Positions 1 to 8,351 of a stretch of DNA of 64,000 nt are shown here, piece after piece; position 1 is the stretch's first letter, and the number at the start of each line of letters is the position of its first letter. The DNA lies in NCBI RefSeq assembly GCF_900109095.1, contig NZ_FNYZ01000022.1, forward strand, positions 1 to 64,000, in the 5' to 3' direction. The position numbers and the translations under genes are program-made. The notes beneath the pieces were generated by a model. That model searched no databases and was not told the origin of the DNA. It worked only from the letters and a program-made list of their open reading frames with translations. The DNA is from Sphingobium sp. AP50. GTDB lineage: Bacteria > Pseudomonadota > Alphaproteobacteria > Sphingomonadales > Sphingomonadaceae.

Positions 1-548
1 GAAGCTTGGAACAGGCTCGTCGATCAGCCGTGGCGCATCATGACAATCGGACGCCGCAAATGGGCATGTGGGTCGTGATCAATGCAGGTTGGTATAAGGC
101 GCTGCAGACCGTCGCTCTTGAGCGGCCGGCCGTTGCTCAGGCGCTATGGATTGACGGTTTGATCGATGCGTCCATCTGTCGCGAATGGGTCCTGAATGTT
201 GGAAGGCGCAATGCACGTGCGAAGATCGCGCATATATTGTGCGAGATTGCCGTAAGGATGCGGGCAGTGAACCTGCTCGAGATCCCTGATTTCCAGTTGC
301 CGATGACGCAGGAACAGCTAGGAGATGCGACCGGCCTTACCGGAGTTCATGTCAACCGCACCCTTAAATCCCTCGGCCAGGATGGTCTCATCGACCATGG
401 TGGGCGGTGGATCGCGATCAAAAATTGGGAAGGCATCCAGAAAGTCGGCGATTTCAACCCACTCTACCTTCATCTCGATCAGGCTGCGCCACAACTGGCG
501 GGAACAGTGGGAACGGTTTTCGATGCCAATGAGGGATCAGATCGCTAG
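1..548 (+). CDS. Crp/Fnr family transcriptional regulator, 5' end cut off by the window
   Basis: This is the C-terminal part of a Crp/Fnr-type DNA-binding regulator. The reading frame is open to the left edge, so the gene begins outside the window; the TTG at position 6 is only the first possible start inside it. The dimerisation helix (…REWVLNVGRRNARAKIAHILCE) is followed by a winged helix-turn-helix (LPMTQEQLGDATGLTGVHVN). The recognition helix reads V-H-V-N-R, where classical FNR has E-T-I-S-R. Two fuller relatives lie in the same window at 2494 and 40420, sharing the same REW/HREW-x-x-x-GR-x-A architecture. The ligand-binding domain is mostly missing here, so no effector can be proposed. 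The family call is firm; the target genes are unknown. Confidence 0.85.
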   Translation, partial: SLEQARRSAVAHHDNRTPQMGMWVVINAGWYKALQTVALERPAVAQALWIDGLIDASICREWVLNVGRRNARAKIAHILCEIAVRMRAVNLLEIPDFQLPMTQEQLGDATGLTGVHVNRTLKSLGQDGLIDHGGRWIAIKNWEGIQKVGDFNPLYLHLDQAAPQLAGTVGTVFDANEGSDR

Positions 549-698
549 CCTGATCATGAATGACGTAAATCTGAACCCGAAGAATCTGGGATTATTCTTG
601 TATATCTCGCCGATTTGGCTCAAACATGCTATAGCAGGTGGTACACTGGCGTCTGCGACTAAGAAGCGCCGTGCTCCCGCTCATGGCTGGAGATTTCT

Positions 699-965
699 GT
701 GCCCCGTTATTATTTTCACGTCGAGGATGGCCAGTCCTACACGGACTTGCAAGGTACGGAACTGGATGACCTGCAAGCCGCCCGACGCCAGGCCGTACGC
801 TTTGCGGGATCGCTTTTGGCTGATCAGCCGGAGCAATTCTGGGGAGCGGGCGAGTGGACCATGAATGTGGCAGATGAGGAAGGGCGGACGCTTTTCACCT
901 TGTCATTTCACGCATCAGGACCAGCGGAGGAAAGCAAGGTCGGCGATACAGCCCACAGCCGATAA
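699..965 (+). CDS. Small DUF6894-like protein
   Basis: This is an 88-residue protein opening with PRYYFHVEDGQ and continuing with an acidic/aromatic pattern (DLQGTELDDLQAARRQA) that is typical of the DUF6894 family, found in many copies in sphingomonads and rhizobia. The function of that family is unknown. The start is a GTG preceded by GGAG at 688-691, which is a good ribosome site; the longer overlapping frame on the same strand has no such support. It has no signal peptide or membrane segment and is probably cytosolic. It stands alone between the partial Crp/Fnr gene and a minus-strand pair. The family assignment is from memory of its N-terminal motif and is fairly secure. Confidence 0.8.
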   Translation: MPRYYFHVEDGQSYTDLQGTELDDLQAARRQAVRFAGSLLADQPEQFWGAGEWTMNVADEEGRTLFTLSFHASGPAEESKVGDTAHSR

Positions 966-1087
966 GGCAAAGTGCTACTCTGGCAGCGCCCGGCTATTTC
1001 CCCTTATGCAACCGCACGATCAGTCCCGCATGATCGACAAGGCAAATCCTGACTGGCCTTTGATTTTGAAAGGGAAACTCAGTTTGC

Positions 1088-1435
1088 TTAGTGCAGCATT
1101 TGCTCCAATGTTGAGATCAAATTCCGTTCGAGCGCCGGTTTCAGAATGAGGGGCGCTTTCCGATGCGCCCTTACAACCGGATGGTCGAAGCCGCCGGAAC
1201 AAAACAGATAGGGAATGCCGTAAAGCTCGAGGTCATCGGCCAGCAGCCCGACATCTCCTCCCCTAAGCCGAATGTCCAATATCGCGCCCGCCGGCATGCG
1301 CTCAGCAAGCGCTTCTATTCCGTCAGACAAGGTGGCATGGGGCCCATCCACGGCATAATCTGCTCGCTCAAGAATATCCGTCATGATCGAAGCGACCACC
1401 GGATCATCCTCTACCAACAAGATCGGGTATCGCAT
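1088..1435 (-). CDS. Single-domain response regulator (CheY-like receiver)
   Basis: This 115-residue protein is a lone phosphoacceptor receiver domain without an output domain. The acidic pocket E9-D10-D11 (LLVEDD), the phosphorylatable D54 (ILDIRL), the conserved S80 (FCSG) and K99 (LILKPA) are all in place, so it should accept phosphate from a histidine kinase. An ATG at 1435, five bases after the stop of the upstream gene, is chosen over the frame extension to 1486 because the extension lies inside that gene. It is the second gene of a two-gene unit behind the haem-oxygenase-like protein, which suggests co-expression. No kinase is encoded nearby, so the partner must lie elsewhere. Without an output domain it probably acts through protein contact or as a phosphate sink. 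Confidence 0.85.
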   Translation of the reverse strand: MRYPILLVEDDPVVASIMTDILERADYAVDGPHATLSDGIEALAERMPAGAILDIRLRGGDVGLLADDLELYGIPYLFCSGGFDHPVVRAHRKAPLILKPALERNLISTLEQMLH

Positions 1436-1439
1436 TGCC

Positions 1440-2327
1440 TTATGCCAGTCCGAAGTGGGTGCGATAGCGATCGAAGCAACGTGCACCGCACTTAAGCCTG
1501 ATCAGCGCTCCTTCCGCCATCGCCTTCGCGCGCCGGGGATCTTCGGCGACGAGCGGACGAATAGCTTCGTCATTCCAATCACGGCTATGCTTGACATCAA
1601 GGACTGCGTGCAGGTCAAAATAGCGGCGTTCAGATCCAGACAGGCCGATGCGACGCAACCCTTTTGCCGTATGCGCTGACCTGTCGGGCGCGGTGAGTTC
1701 GATCACGCCAAGCGCGCCGACACTATGCCACGCATAATGACGTGAAGAGGCCATAGCCGTCATCGCATTCGCCAGGGCGAGGCTTTGCCAGACCGTATGT
1801 TCAATCTGCGTATCAAGCTGGAGGATATCGACCAATTGGCCCAACATGGGACCATGCATGCCCTTGGCATTGCCACGCCCCATTTCGTCCCAGTAATTAC
1901 GGGCGAGTTCGAGCTTGGCGCGGGGCGGCAGCTTTACCTGCGTCATAGCCACCAGGTCGTCAAAGCCCGCCTCACCGGCAGCCTCCTGCGAAAGGAACCA
2001 TCGCAGCTCATCCCGCCCGGCATCTTGCGCCAGCCAAGGGAAAAGCCTGTCATGTTGACCCGGACCATTGCTTTTCAGCGCCTCAAACCATGCGATGAAG
2101 CCATCGGGGTCTGTCGGCGCTTGGGCTGCCTCCTCCAGCACCTCACCACGCAATTCCTCAATAAACGCATGTTCCAGTCGTAACATGTTCCGATCGCATT
2201 CAAATCGTGATGCGGTCGCCTCTGCGGGAAAAGATGGCGCCAGCCGATGCCTGTTCCATCGGCTCAATTCTACTTGAAATTCCTGCCGAAGAAATTGCGA
2301 TCCGTTATAGCTGAGCTGAGTAGCCAC
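1440..2327 (-). CDS. Haem-oxygenase-like diiron (iron-containing redox) protein
   Basis: This 295-residue protein resembles the iron-containing redox enzyme family, whose members have a haem-oxygenase-like fold with a diiron site (HDO superfamily). Candidate iron ligands appear in the expected helices: E148 and H158 (NYWDEMG…GMH), E210 (GVIELT), and H240 with D244/H247 (YFDLHAVLDVKH). Known HDO enzymes oxidise or cleave C-C and C-N bonds of small metabolites, but the substrate here cannot be read from sequence. Translation starts at a GTG with GGAAGG about seven bases upstream. The gene is followed within five bases by a single-domain response regulator and is divergent from a Crp/Fnr gene. 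The fold is well supported; the reaction is unknown. Confidence 0.75.
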   Translation of the reverse strand: MATQLSYNGSQFLRQEFQVELSRWNRHRLAPSFPAEATASRFECDRNMLRLEHAFIEELRGEVLEEAAQAPTDPDGFIAWFEALKSNGPGQHDRLFPWLAQDAGRDELRWFLSQEAAGEAGFDDLVAMTQVKLPPRAKLELARNYWDEMGRGNAKGMHGPMLGQLVDILQLDTQIEHTVWQSLALANAMTAMASSRHYAWHSVGALGVIELTAPDRSAHTAKGLRRIGLSGSERRYFDLHAVLDVKHSRDWNDEAIRPLVAEDPRRAKAMAEGALIRLKCGARCFDRYRTHFGLA

Positions 2328-2493
2328 CGATGAGCCTTCCGATTTTGGATATAGCGAAAAAATGCCCTGGACCGCGCCACGTTCCGAAAAATCGCATTAA
2401 TCAGGATCAAGGTCGGAAGGCTGCAGGCGTCCGACAGGCGATCTTGACTCAGAAGTTTCCCAAACTGCATTTGAAACGAAGCCAGGATCTCGA

Positions 2494-3234
2494 TTGCCTC
2501 TAACATTGGATATCAGGATGATTTTCGCAGATCTGCTTCGCAGCCGCAGGCGCCACCAGTTGACCGCTGACGACCTTGCTGCGCTGGAGGCATCGGTGTC
2601 TGGTCTTCGATCGCTGCCTGCGCGCACGACGATGATATCGCGCGATGAACCGGTCAGGACGAGCACATATCTGATGGAAGGCTTCATGTGCCGCTACATG
2701 GACGACCAGAAAGGCGACCGGCAATTGGTGGCTGTTCATGTGGCCGGGGATTTTGTCGATCTTCATGGCTTCCCGCTTGGCTATCTTGATCATGATCTGG
2801 CGACGCTGACTGCGTGCCAAGTTGCGCAGGTTCCGCATGCCGCGCTGGATGGGCTAATGGTGACGCGTCCGAATCTGACCAAATTGCTATGGTTTAGCAC
2901 ACTGCTGGATGCCGCGATGCATCGAGAGTGGATTTTCCGGCTTGGTCGGCTCGACGCCATCGCACGGGTCAGTCATTTCATTTGCGAGATCGAAACCAAA
3001 CTGCGCGCCGTGGGGCGAAGCGATGGATCGTCTTTTCATTTGCCCATGACACAAGCTGATCTGGGAGAAACATGCGGGATCACAGCCGTGCACATGAACC
3101 GAATGCTGCGGGAACTCAAAGACCGCCAACTCATGACAATTCGCCGCAATCAGGTGGACATCATCAACCCTGCGGGTCTGGCTGAGCTCGGAGAATTCGA
3201 TCCTTCTTACCTTTTCTTGGACAATACAGGCTGA
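2494..3234 (+). CDS. Crp/Fnr family transcriptional regulator
   Basis: This full-length regulator has about 246 residues. A cyclic-nucleotide-binding-type beta barrel covers roughly residues 35-130 (PVRTSTYLMEGFMCRYM, VHVAGDFVDLHGF), followed by a long dimer helix (HREWIFRLGRLDAIARVSH) and a winged HTH near residues 184-210 (MTQADLGETCGITAVHMNRM). The N-terminal cysteine cluster that holds the Fe-S centre in true FNR is absent, so it should not sense oxygen in the FNR manner. The recognition helix has H-x-N-R in place of E-x-x-S-R. The start may be TTG 2494 or the ATG at 2518; neither has a strong ribosome site. It is followed by a small protein and a GT4 enzyme, an arrangement repeated at 40420-42748. 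The effector is unknown. Confidence 0.9.
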   Translation: MPLTLDIRMIFADLLRSRRRHQLTADDLAALEASVSGLRSLPARTTMISRDEPVRTSTYLMEGFMCRYMDDQKGDRQLVAVHVAGDFVDLHGFPLGYLDHDLATLTACQVAQVPHAALDGLMVTRPNLTKLLWFSTLLDAAMHREWIFRLGRLDAIARVSHFICEIETKLRAVGRSDGSSFHLPMTQADLGETCGITAVHMNRMLRELKDRQLMTIRRNQVDIINPAGLAELGEFDPSYLFLDNTG

Positions 3235-3235
3235 C

Positions 3236-3260
3236 GGAACCGGCCCTGCTACGCTTCGTT
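3236..3260 (+). promoter_or_regulatory. EcfG-type general stress promoter (perfect match)
   Basis: GGAAC at 3236-3240 and CGTT at 3257-3260 are separated by 16 bases. This matches the known alphaproteobacterial EcfG (general stress response) promoter exactly and lies 37 bases before the start at 3298. Identification is by motif only. Confidence 0.6.
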
Positions 3261-3297
3261 GCCCCTGCTCGAAACAGCTTGAGAGAGAGGAGCACTC

Positions 3298-3501
3298 GTG
3301 TCGACGTCCAGAATATATAACGATATTGGAACCGCCTCGGCCGACACTGGGCTGGTCATGCTAGATGGTCCTGATGGTATTGCCATCACCCTTACACCTG
3401 ACGCTGCCGAGGGAACCGGACAGGCACTAATCCGCGCAGCAGAAGAGGCACGCGCGCAGATAGCAGACCCCAAAGATGGCGGCATATCAACTTCGAAATA
3501 A
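3298..3501 (+). CDS. Small conserved protein, GPDGIAITLTP family (copy 1)
   Basis: This is a 67-residue acidic, soluble-looking protein of unknown function. A central block, VMLDGPDGIAITLTPDAA, is followed by an amphipathic alpha-helical tail rich in Ala and Glu. A paralogue at 41163 shares V-x-LDGPDGIAITLTP-x-AA-x-x-TG. In both places the gene directly follows a Crp/Fnr regulator and precedes a GT4 glycosyltransferase, so the three genes seem to travel as a module. GTG is the start, with GAGAGGAG just upstream at 3282-3293. A perfect EcfG-type promoter precedes it. The compact core and constant neighbourhood suggest a regulator-associated or stress-accessory role, but no function is known to me. 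Confidence 0.75.
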   Translation: MSTSRIYNDIGTASADTGLVMLDGPDGIAITLTPDAAEGTGQALIRAAEEARAQIADPKDGGISTSK

Positions 3502-3655
3502 TATAGATCAATAATCAAGATCAGTATCTTGGCCACTATCGGTTCGTCGCGAGTGTAAATCACATGACGGTGCAACTTTAGCTGGATGAAGTATTTATAT
3601 AAGCGGCTTTCGCGCTGGGGGATCGCCGAGGCCTCTCTCTGGTGAGGATTGCCGC

Positions 3656-4750
3656 ATGAAGATCGCCCAAATTGCTCCGCTAGCTGAAAGCGTGCCGCCA
3701 AAATATTACGGAGGTACTGAGCGGATTGTGTCCTATCTTACCGAAGAACTGGTGAGGCAAGGCCACGATGTCACTCTATTTGCCAGCGGAGATTCTTTAA
3801 CGGCGGCAGAACTGGTTCCGATCACCCCTGCCGCATTGCGGCTTACACCCAATATTGTCGATCCCATCCCCTATCACATGATGCTGCTGGAGGCGGTGCG
3901 GCAGCGGGCAAATGAATTTGATGCCCTTCATTTCCACATCGACTTGCTGCACCTGCCAATGATCCAGGATTTTATAGGGCGGACGGTCACCACCTTGCAC
4001 GGCCGCCTCGACCTTCCCGACCTGCCCCCTTTTTATCGCTGCTTTGGCGATCATTGCCTCGTGTCCATTTCCGACGATCAGCGTCGCCCCATGCCGCCAG
4101 TCAACTGGGGAGCGACCATCCATCATGGGCTGCCTGCTGACATTCTCTTGCCGCGTTACGATGATGGAGAGGGCTATCTGGCTTTTCTCGGCCGCATCTC
4201 GCCTGAAAAGCGGCCGGACCGGGCTATTCGGATTGCAGCACGATCAGGCATGGAATTGCGCATTGCAGCCAAGATTGACACGGTCGATCGCGCCTATTGG
4301 GAAAATGAAATTGCCCCTCTGGTTGAACGCCATCCCAATGTTCGGTTTATAGGTGAGATCAATGAGCAGCAAAAAGCCGAATTTCTCGGTAATGCGCGCG
4401 CCTTGCTTTTTCCGATCGACTGGCCCGAACCCTTTGGCCTTGTTATGATCGAGGCGATGGCCTGCGCCACACCGATTATTGCGTTCCGCTGCGGTTCGGT
4501 ACCCGAAATAATCGAGCATGGTTGTTCCGGTTTCATCGTCGACAGCGAGGATGAAGCGATTGACGCCATTGGGCTGCTGCGGGATCTTGACCGAAAATTG
4601 GTGCGTGGCGCATTCGACGCACGGTTCACGGCTGCACGGATGGCTGCTGACTATGTCTCGCTATACCATCGGCTGCCTGGCGCGCGCACGGACGCAGCCT
4701 GGCTTCGCCGCCAGCGCGGTGAAGACGCGGAATTACAGATTGTCGCATAG
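3656..4750 (+). CDS. GT4-family glycosyltransferase
   Basis: This 364-residue GT-B enzyme of glycosyltransferase family 4 transfers a sugar from a nucleotide sugar with retention of configuration. The N-terminal acceptor domain starts MKIAQIAPLAES and contains the GGTER loop at about residues 19-23. The C-terminal donor domain carries LGRISPEKRPDRAI near residue 177 and the E-x7-E motif EPFGLVMIEAMACATP near residues 258-266. There is no signal peptide or membrane span, so it is cytosolic. GAGGATTGCCGC precedes the ATG. The next gene starts eight bases after its stop and encodes a debranching-type glucosidase, a pairing that points to alpha-glucan or glucoside metabolism. The acceptor and product cannot be deduced. 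Confidence 0.9.
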   Translation: MKIAQIAPLAESVPPKYYGGTERIVSYLTEELVRQGHDVTLFASGDSLTAAELVPITPAALRLTPNIVDPIPYHMMLLEAVRQRANEFDALHFHIDLLHLPMIQDFIGRTVTTLHGRLDLPDLPPFYRCFGDHCLVSISDDQRRPMPPVNWGATIHHGLPADILLPRYDDGEGYLAFLGRISPEKRPDRAIRIAARSGMELRIAAKIDTVDRAYWENEIAPLVERHPNVRFIGEINEQQKAEFLGNARALLFPIDWPEPFGLVMIEAMACATPIIAFRCGSVPEIIEHGCSGFIVDSEDEAIDAIGLLRDLDRKLVRGAFDARFTAARMAADYVSLYHRLPGARTDAAWLRRQRGEDAELQIVA

Positions 4751-4758
4751 GAGCCGCC

Positions 4759-6975
4759 ATGTCGCTGACCCAGCCGCAATTCGACCTGCCGGGGATCGCC
4801 GGGGGGCAGGCCTTGTCTCAGGCTCAGACCCAATTCTTCATTCCTGCGACCGCATCTCTGCATGAACGTCGGCCCCGCACGCTCAAACATGGCGACAGTT
4901 TCGCTGTATTTGATCATAGCGGCGATGCTATCGCGGGGCCAGGCAGCCCGGAAGGGCTTTATCATCGGGACACCCGCCACCTTTCTCATCTTTATCTCAC
5001 CGTTAACGGCATGCGACCGATCTTGCTCAGTTCGGCGCTGCGCGACGATAATGCGATGCTGACTTGTGACCTTGCCAACCCCGACTTCGTCGGGGAAGAT
5101 GGCCGGGTCATAGTTGAGCATGACCTCATCCATTTGCGCCGCACCCGCTTTTTATGGGAGGGTGCGATTTACGAGCGGATCACGATCCGCAATTTCGATG
5201 CAGAAAGCCGGCAAATATCTGTCGGGCTGGCATTTGCGGCGGACTTTGCCGATCTATTCGAAATTCGCGGCATGACCAGATTGCGTCGCGGAACGCTACG
5301 CGCCCCTCAGGTCGGAGCTGCCGATCTGCTCCTGTCTTATCTGGGCCGTGATGATCGCGAACGAGAGACTCATCTTCATTTCGATCCCGTGCCCGACGAA
5401 CTGACAGACAGCCATGCCCGGTTCGATGTCCTGATATCGGCGGGCGGCCGCTGCACTTTGTTCGCACGGATCGCTTGCGGACAGGCGCGGGATGACGCAC
5501 CCCTTCCCAAGCAATTTCTCCAATCCCTGCGCGAGGCGATGCGTGGGCTGCAGCAAGCGCGCAAACGCGCCGCCACCATCTGCTCATCCAACGATCTGTT
5601 CAATGAAGTCACGCGCCGTTCCGTCGCCGACATATCCATGTTGTCGACGCAAACCGATCATGGCCCATATCCCTATGCCGGCATACCCTGGTTCAGCACC
5701 GTCTTCGGCCGGGACGCGCTGATCACCGCGCTTGAGACATTGTGGCTGGACCCGGCCATCAGTCAGGGCGTGCTGGGCTATCTTGCCGCACATCAGGCGA
5801 CCAGCTTCGATCCCCTCGCTGATGCTGAACCGGGCAAGATCCTGCATGAAGTCCGCCATGGTGAAATGGCGGAACTGGGCGAAGTACCGTTCCGCCATTA
5901 TTACGGCAGCATCGATTCCACGCCGCTATTCGTCATGTTGGCCGGCGCCTATCTGGAACGGACAGGTGACATTAGCTTCCTTCGCACCATCCTTCCCCAT
6001 ATTGAGGCTGCGCTGCTATGGATTGAAACCCACGGTGATCGGGATGGCGATGGCTTTGTCGAATATGGACGACTGACCGACCAGGGGCTTCAAAATCAAG
6101 GCTGGAAGGACAGCCATGACTCCATTTTCCACGCCGATGGCAAAATTGCGCGCGGCCCCATCGCGCTGGCAGAGGTGCAGGCCTATGTTTATGGTGCCTG
6201 GAACGCTGCCGCCGCTATTTTCGCTGCGACAGACGAGGCGGGCCGGGCTGCGGACTATCGGACCCGTGCTGCCGACCTGCGCATCCGGTTCGATGCAGCC
6301 TTTTTCGACCCTGAGCTCGGCACCTATGTTCTTGCGCTAGACGGCGACAAGAGCCCTTGTCGGGTCCGATCGTCCAATGCGGGTCACGTCCTCTACACCG
6401 GCCTAGCCCGTGATGACAGAGCGGCAGCGGTGGTTCACACATTGATGGCACCGGCCTCCTTTTCCGGTTGGGGTGTCAGGACCATTGCTTCGACCGAGAA
6501 ACGCTATAATCCGATGAGCTATCACAATGGGTCGATCTGGCCGCACGACAATGCGCTGATAGCAGCCGGCTTTTCACGCTACGGATTCCAGCGACACGCA
6601 GCCCGGATATTTGAGGGACTCTTCGCGGCAGCGACCTATGTCGATATGATGCGTCTGCCAGAGCTATTCTGTGGCTTTCCACGTCGCAGATCGCAGGGAC
6701 CTACATTTTATCCCGTCGCATGTAGTCCGCAGGCTTGGGCCGCTGCCGCGCCTCTTGCGCTGATCCAGTCGAGCCTCGGCCTGCGTTTCGATGTCAAATC
6801 ACATCAGATCATTCTCAGCCAGCCGACTTTGCCGGCCTTTCTCAATAGCCTCTCCGTGCGTGGTCTATCGGTTGGAAAGGCCAAAGCCGACATCGATTTC
6901 GATCGTTTGGGGAACACGGTCGTAGTCAAGCCTGTGAACCGCACCGGTGACGCACGGATCGTTACGCTGGCCTAA
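4759..6975 (+). CDS. Amylo-alpha-1,6-glucosidase / glycogen debranching enzyme-like protein
   Basis: This 738-residue protein combines an N-terminal glycogen-debranching domain (GLYHRDTRHLSHL near residues 66-78) with a C-terminal (alpha/alpha)6-barrel hydrolase of the amylo-1,6-glucosidase type. Barrel signatures are GIPWFSTVFGRDAL near residue 307 and YNPMSYHNGSIWPHDN near 582. Family members remove alpha-1,6-linked glucose branches or act on related glucosides. There is no signal peptide; the protein should be cytosolic. It is read with the GT4 gene eight bases upstream, with GGAGCC just before the ATG. Together the two genes suggest synthesis and turnover of an alpha-glucan or glucosylated solute. 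The exact substrate is uncertain because this clade also occurs away from glycogen operons. Confidence 0.85.
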   Translation: MSLTQPQFDLPGIAGGQALSQAQTQFFIPATASLHERRPRTLKHGDSFAVFDHSGDAIAGPGSPEGLYHRDTRHLSHLYLTVNGMRPILLSSALRDDNAMLTCDLANPDFVGEDGRVIVEHDLIHLRRTRFLWEGAIYERITIRNFDAESRQISVGLAFAADFADLFEIRGMTRLRRGTLRAPQVGAADLLLSYLGRDDRERETHLHFDPVPDELTDSHARFDVLISAGGRCTLFARIACGQARDDAPLPKQFLQSLREAMRGLQQARKRAATICSSNDLFNEVTRRSVADISMLSTQTDHGPYPYAGIPWFSTVFGRDALITALETLWLDPAISQGVLGYLAAHQATSFDPLADAEPGKILHEVRHGEMAELGEVPFRHYYGSIDSTPLFVMLAGAYLERTGDISFLRTILPHIEAALLWIETHGDRDGDGFVEYGRLTDQGLQNQGWKDSHDSIFHADGKIARGPIALAEVQAYVYGAWNAAAAIFAATDEAGRAADYRTRAADLRIRFDAAFFDPELGTYVLALDGDKSPCRVRSSNAGHVLYTGLARDDRAAAVVHTLMAPASFSGWGVRTIASTEKRYNPMSYHNGSIWPHDNALIAAGFSRYGFQRHAARIFEGLFAAATYVDMMRLPELFCGFPRRRSQGPTFYPVACSPQAWAAAAPLALIQSSLGLRFDVKSHQIILSQPTLPAFLNSLSVRGLSVGKAKADIDFDRLGNTVVVKPVNRTGDARIVTLA

Positions 6976-7173
6976 TCAAGATCCTTTTACCTCATGCATC
7001 CCTTTGGTATCAATAGTTTGGAGCATTCCACGACACTGCGCCTCATCCAGTACGGCGCGTTGGAAATCGCTAAGTTCGGTATCTGTTTCAATCGCCTGAA
7101 GGGCAGAGGCAAGTTCGGCATCGCTCATGTCCGCGGTACGCACGGCAAATGCCATTGGGTCAGAGCTACTCAT
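6976..7173 (-). CDS. Small acidic hypothetical protein
   Basis: This 65-residue protein has no family that I recognise. It contains an acidic helical core (MSDAELASALQAIETDTELS) and ends in a Lys-rich tail. The ATG at 7173 is preceded on the minus strand by GGGAG with good spacing, which is the main reason to accept it. Its stop abuts the stop of the debranching enzyme, so the two genes converge. A 43-residue protein at 61013 has a loosely similar D-A-x-L-x-A-x-x pattern, possibly only by composition. It has no cysteines beyond one and no membrane segment. Confidence 0.6.
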   Translation of the reverse strand: MSSSDPMAFAVRTADMSDAELASALQAIETDTELSDFQRAVLDEAQCRGMLQTIDTKGMHEVKGS

Positions 7174-7500
7174 ACCCTATCTCCCTTCGCCGGCCCATCA
7201 CGGGAAGAAGATACGGCATCCGTGATCTGAATGCTTTAACCTATGTCATATGCTCAACTAACGCGGCGCGCTATTACGTCTGCCCCGGTTCAAAAAGAAC
7301 GCATCCTATCGCGCCTGGCGTTTGATCAGCAAAAATTTCAAGGCGTTAAAAGAGAACCAGACTGCGCTGTTACATCTACGAAATTTCATCCTGGCGGCCA
7401 TAGCCGGAGCGTTTAAAATGCCTGTCGGGCACAGACGCCATGAAACTCTTGTTGTGCTTGGGGCTTACACTGTTTGGGATGAGCCGATGGAGCGAGCGTG
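7174..7500. other. Intergenic stretch with no convincing gene
   Basis: This is about 330 bases. A 57-codon open frame (7243-7416, plus) exists but has no ribosome site, and I do not call it. The GST-like gene must be transcribed from here. I found no clear FNR box, EcfG promoter or terminator. Confidence 0.5.
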
Positions 7501-8205
7501 ATGGCGGAATATGAATTCTATTACTGGCCCTCGCCCTTTCGAGGTCAGTTCATTCGCGCAATCCTCGCATTTTCCGGCAAAAGCTGGAGCGAACAGGGCA
7601 GTGAAGCCATCACCGACCTTATGGGACGTGACCCAACCGATCAACCGGTCGCTTTCATGGGACCACCGGTTCTGATCGAGCGAGCAACCGGCCTTGCATT
7701 ATCGCAAATGCCAGCAATTGCTGTGTACCTTGGTGATACTCTCGGGCTGATCGACGATCGAGCGGCATCGCGGGCGCTGACGGCGAAGGTCGCCAATGAT
7801 GCCAATGACGTGATCGACGAGATAACCCTCTATGGCGGTCGCGAAATGTGGACGGACGAGAAATGGAGAAAGTTCGAACCAAGGCTCCGTAAATGGATGC
7901 ATATTTTTGAGTCTTTGGGTAGCAACCATGGGTTGAAAGCTGACGCGGGTTATTTGCTGGGGACCAATAGCCCGGGAGCGGCTGATATCCTTACCGCGAC
8001 ATTATGGTCGACAATGGGCAAGCGCTTCCCGCTCATCCAAACAATCCTCGAGAAAACCGCTCCACGGATCGCTGGTCTTGTGAAACGGATGCAATCGGTG
8101 CCTAGCCTGGCGGCATTGGAAAAAAATAGCTTCGCGAAATATGGCATGGACTATTGTGGCGGCGATATCGAAAAATCGCTGCGCGCAGTGCTTGAGCGAC
8201 ATTGA
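7501..8205 (+). CDS. Glutathione S-transferase-like protein
   Basis: This 234-residue protein has the two-domain layout of cytosolic glutathione S-transferases. A thioredoxin-like N-terminal domain (YYWPSPFRGQFIRAILAFSG) ends in a glutathione-contacting QMPAIAVYLG motif near residues 65-75, and an all-helical C-terminal domain follows (GTNSPGAADILTATLW). Such enzymes conjugate glutathione or reduce peroxides. The catalytic Ser/Tyr/Cys of the N-terminal domain is not obvious; the S-P-F-R-G segment after the first strand is the likely location. ATG 7501 is used; GGAG lies about 12 bases upstream. The C-terminal tail beyond the fold (about 30 residues) has no known motif. Its substrate is unknown. 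Confidence 0.75.
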   Translation: MAEYEFYYWPSPFRGQFIRAILAFSGKSWSEQGSEAITDLMGRDPTDQPVAFMGPPVLIERATGLALSQMPAIAVYLGDTLGLIDDRAASRALTAKVANDANDVIDEITLYGGREMWTDEKWRKFEPRLRKWMHIFESLGSNHGLKADAGYLLGTNSPGAADILTATLWSTMGKRFPLIQTILEKTAPRIAGLVKRMQSVPSLAALEKNSFAKYGMDYCGGDIEKSLRAVLERH

Positions 8206-8351
8206 TCATTTTGTCGGCCATCAACGGGACAGGATAGTGTGAAAGATCCATGCTGGTGGACGAAGCGGCTACCTGATTTCCGGCGGCATCGCCCCTGATC
8301 GCGGCGCACCCCGCTCAAAATAGACATATGGTGATGGAAGCGCGAAGGAAG

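Noticed and set aside
7243..7416. 57-codon frame upstream of the GST-like gene
   Set aside because: There is no ribosome site and no similarity to a known family; the composition is not clearly coding.
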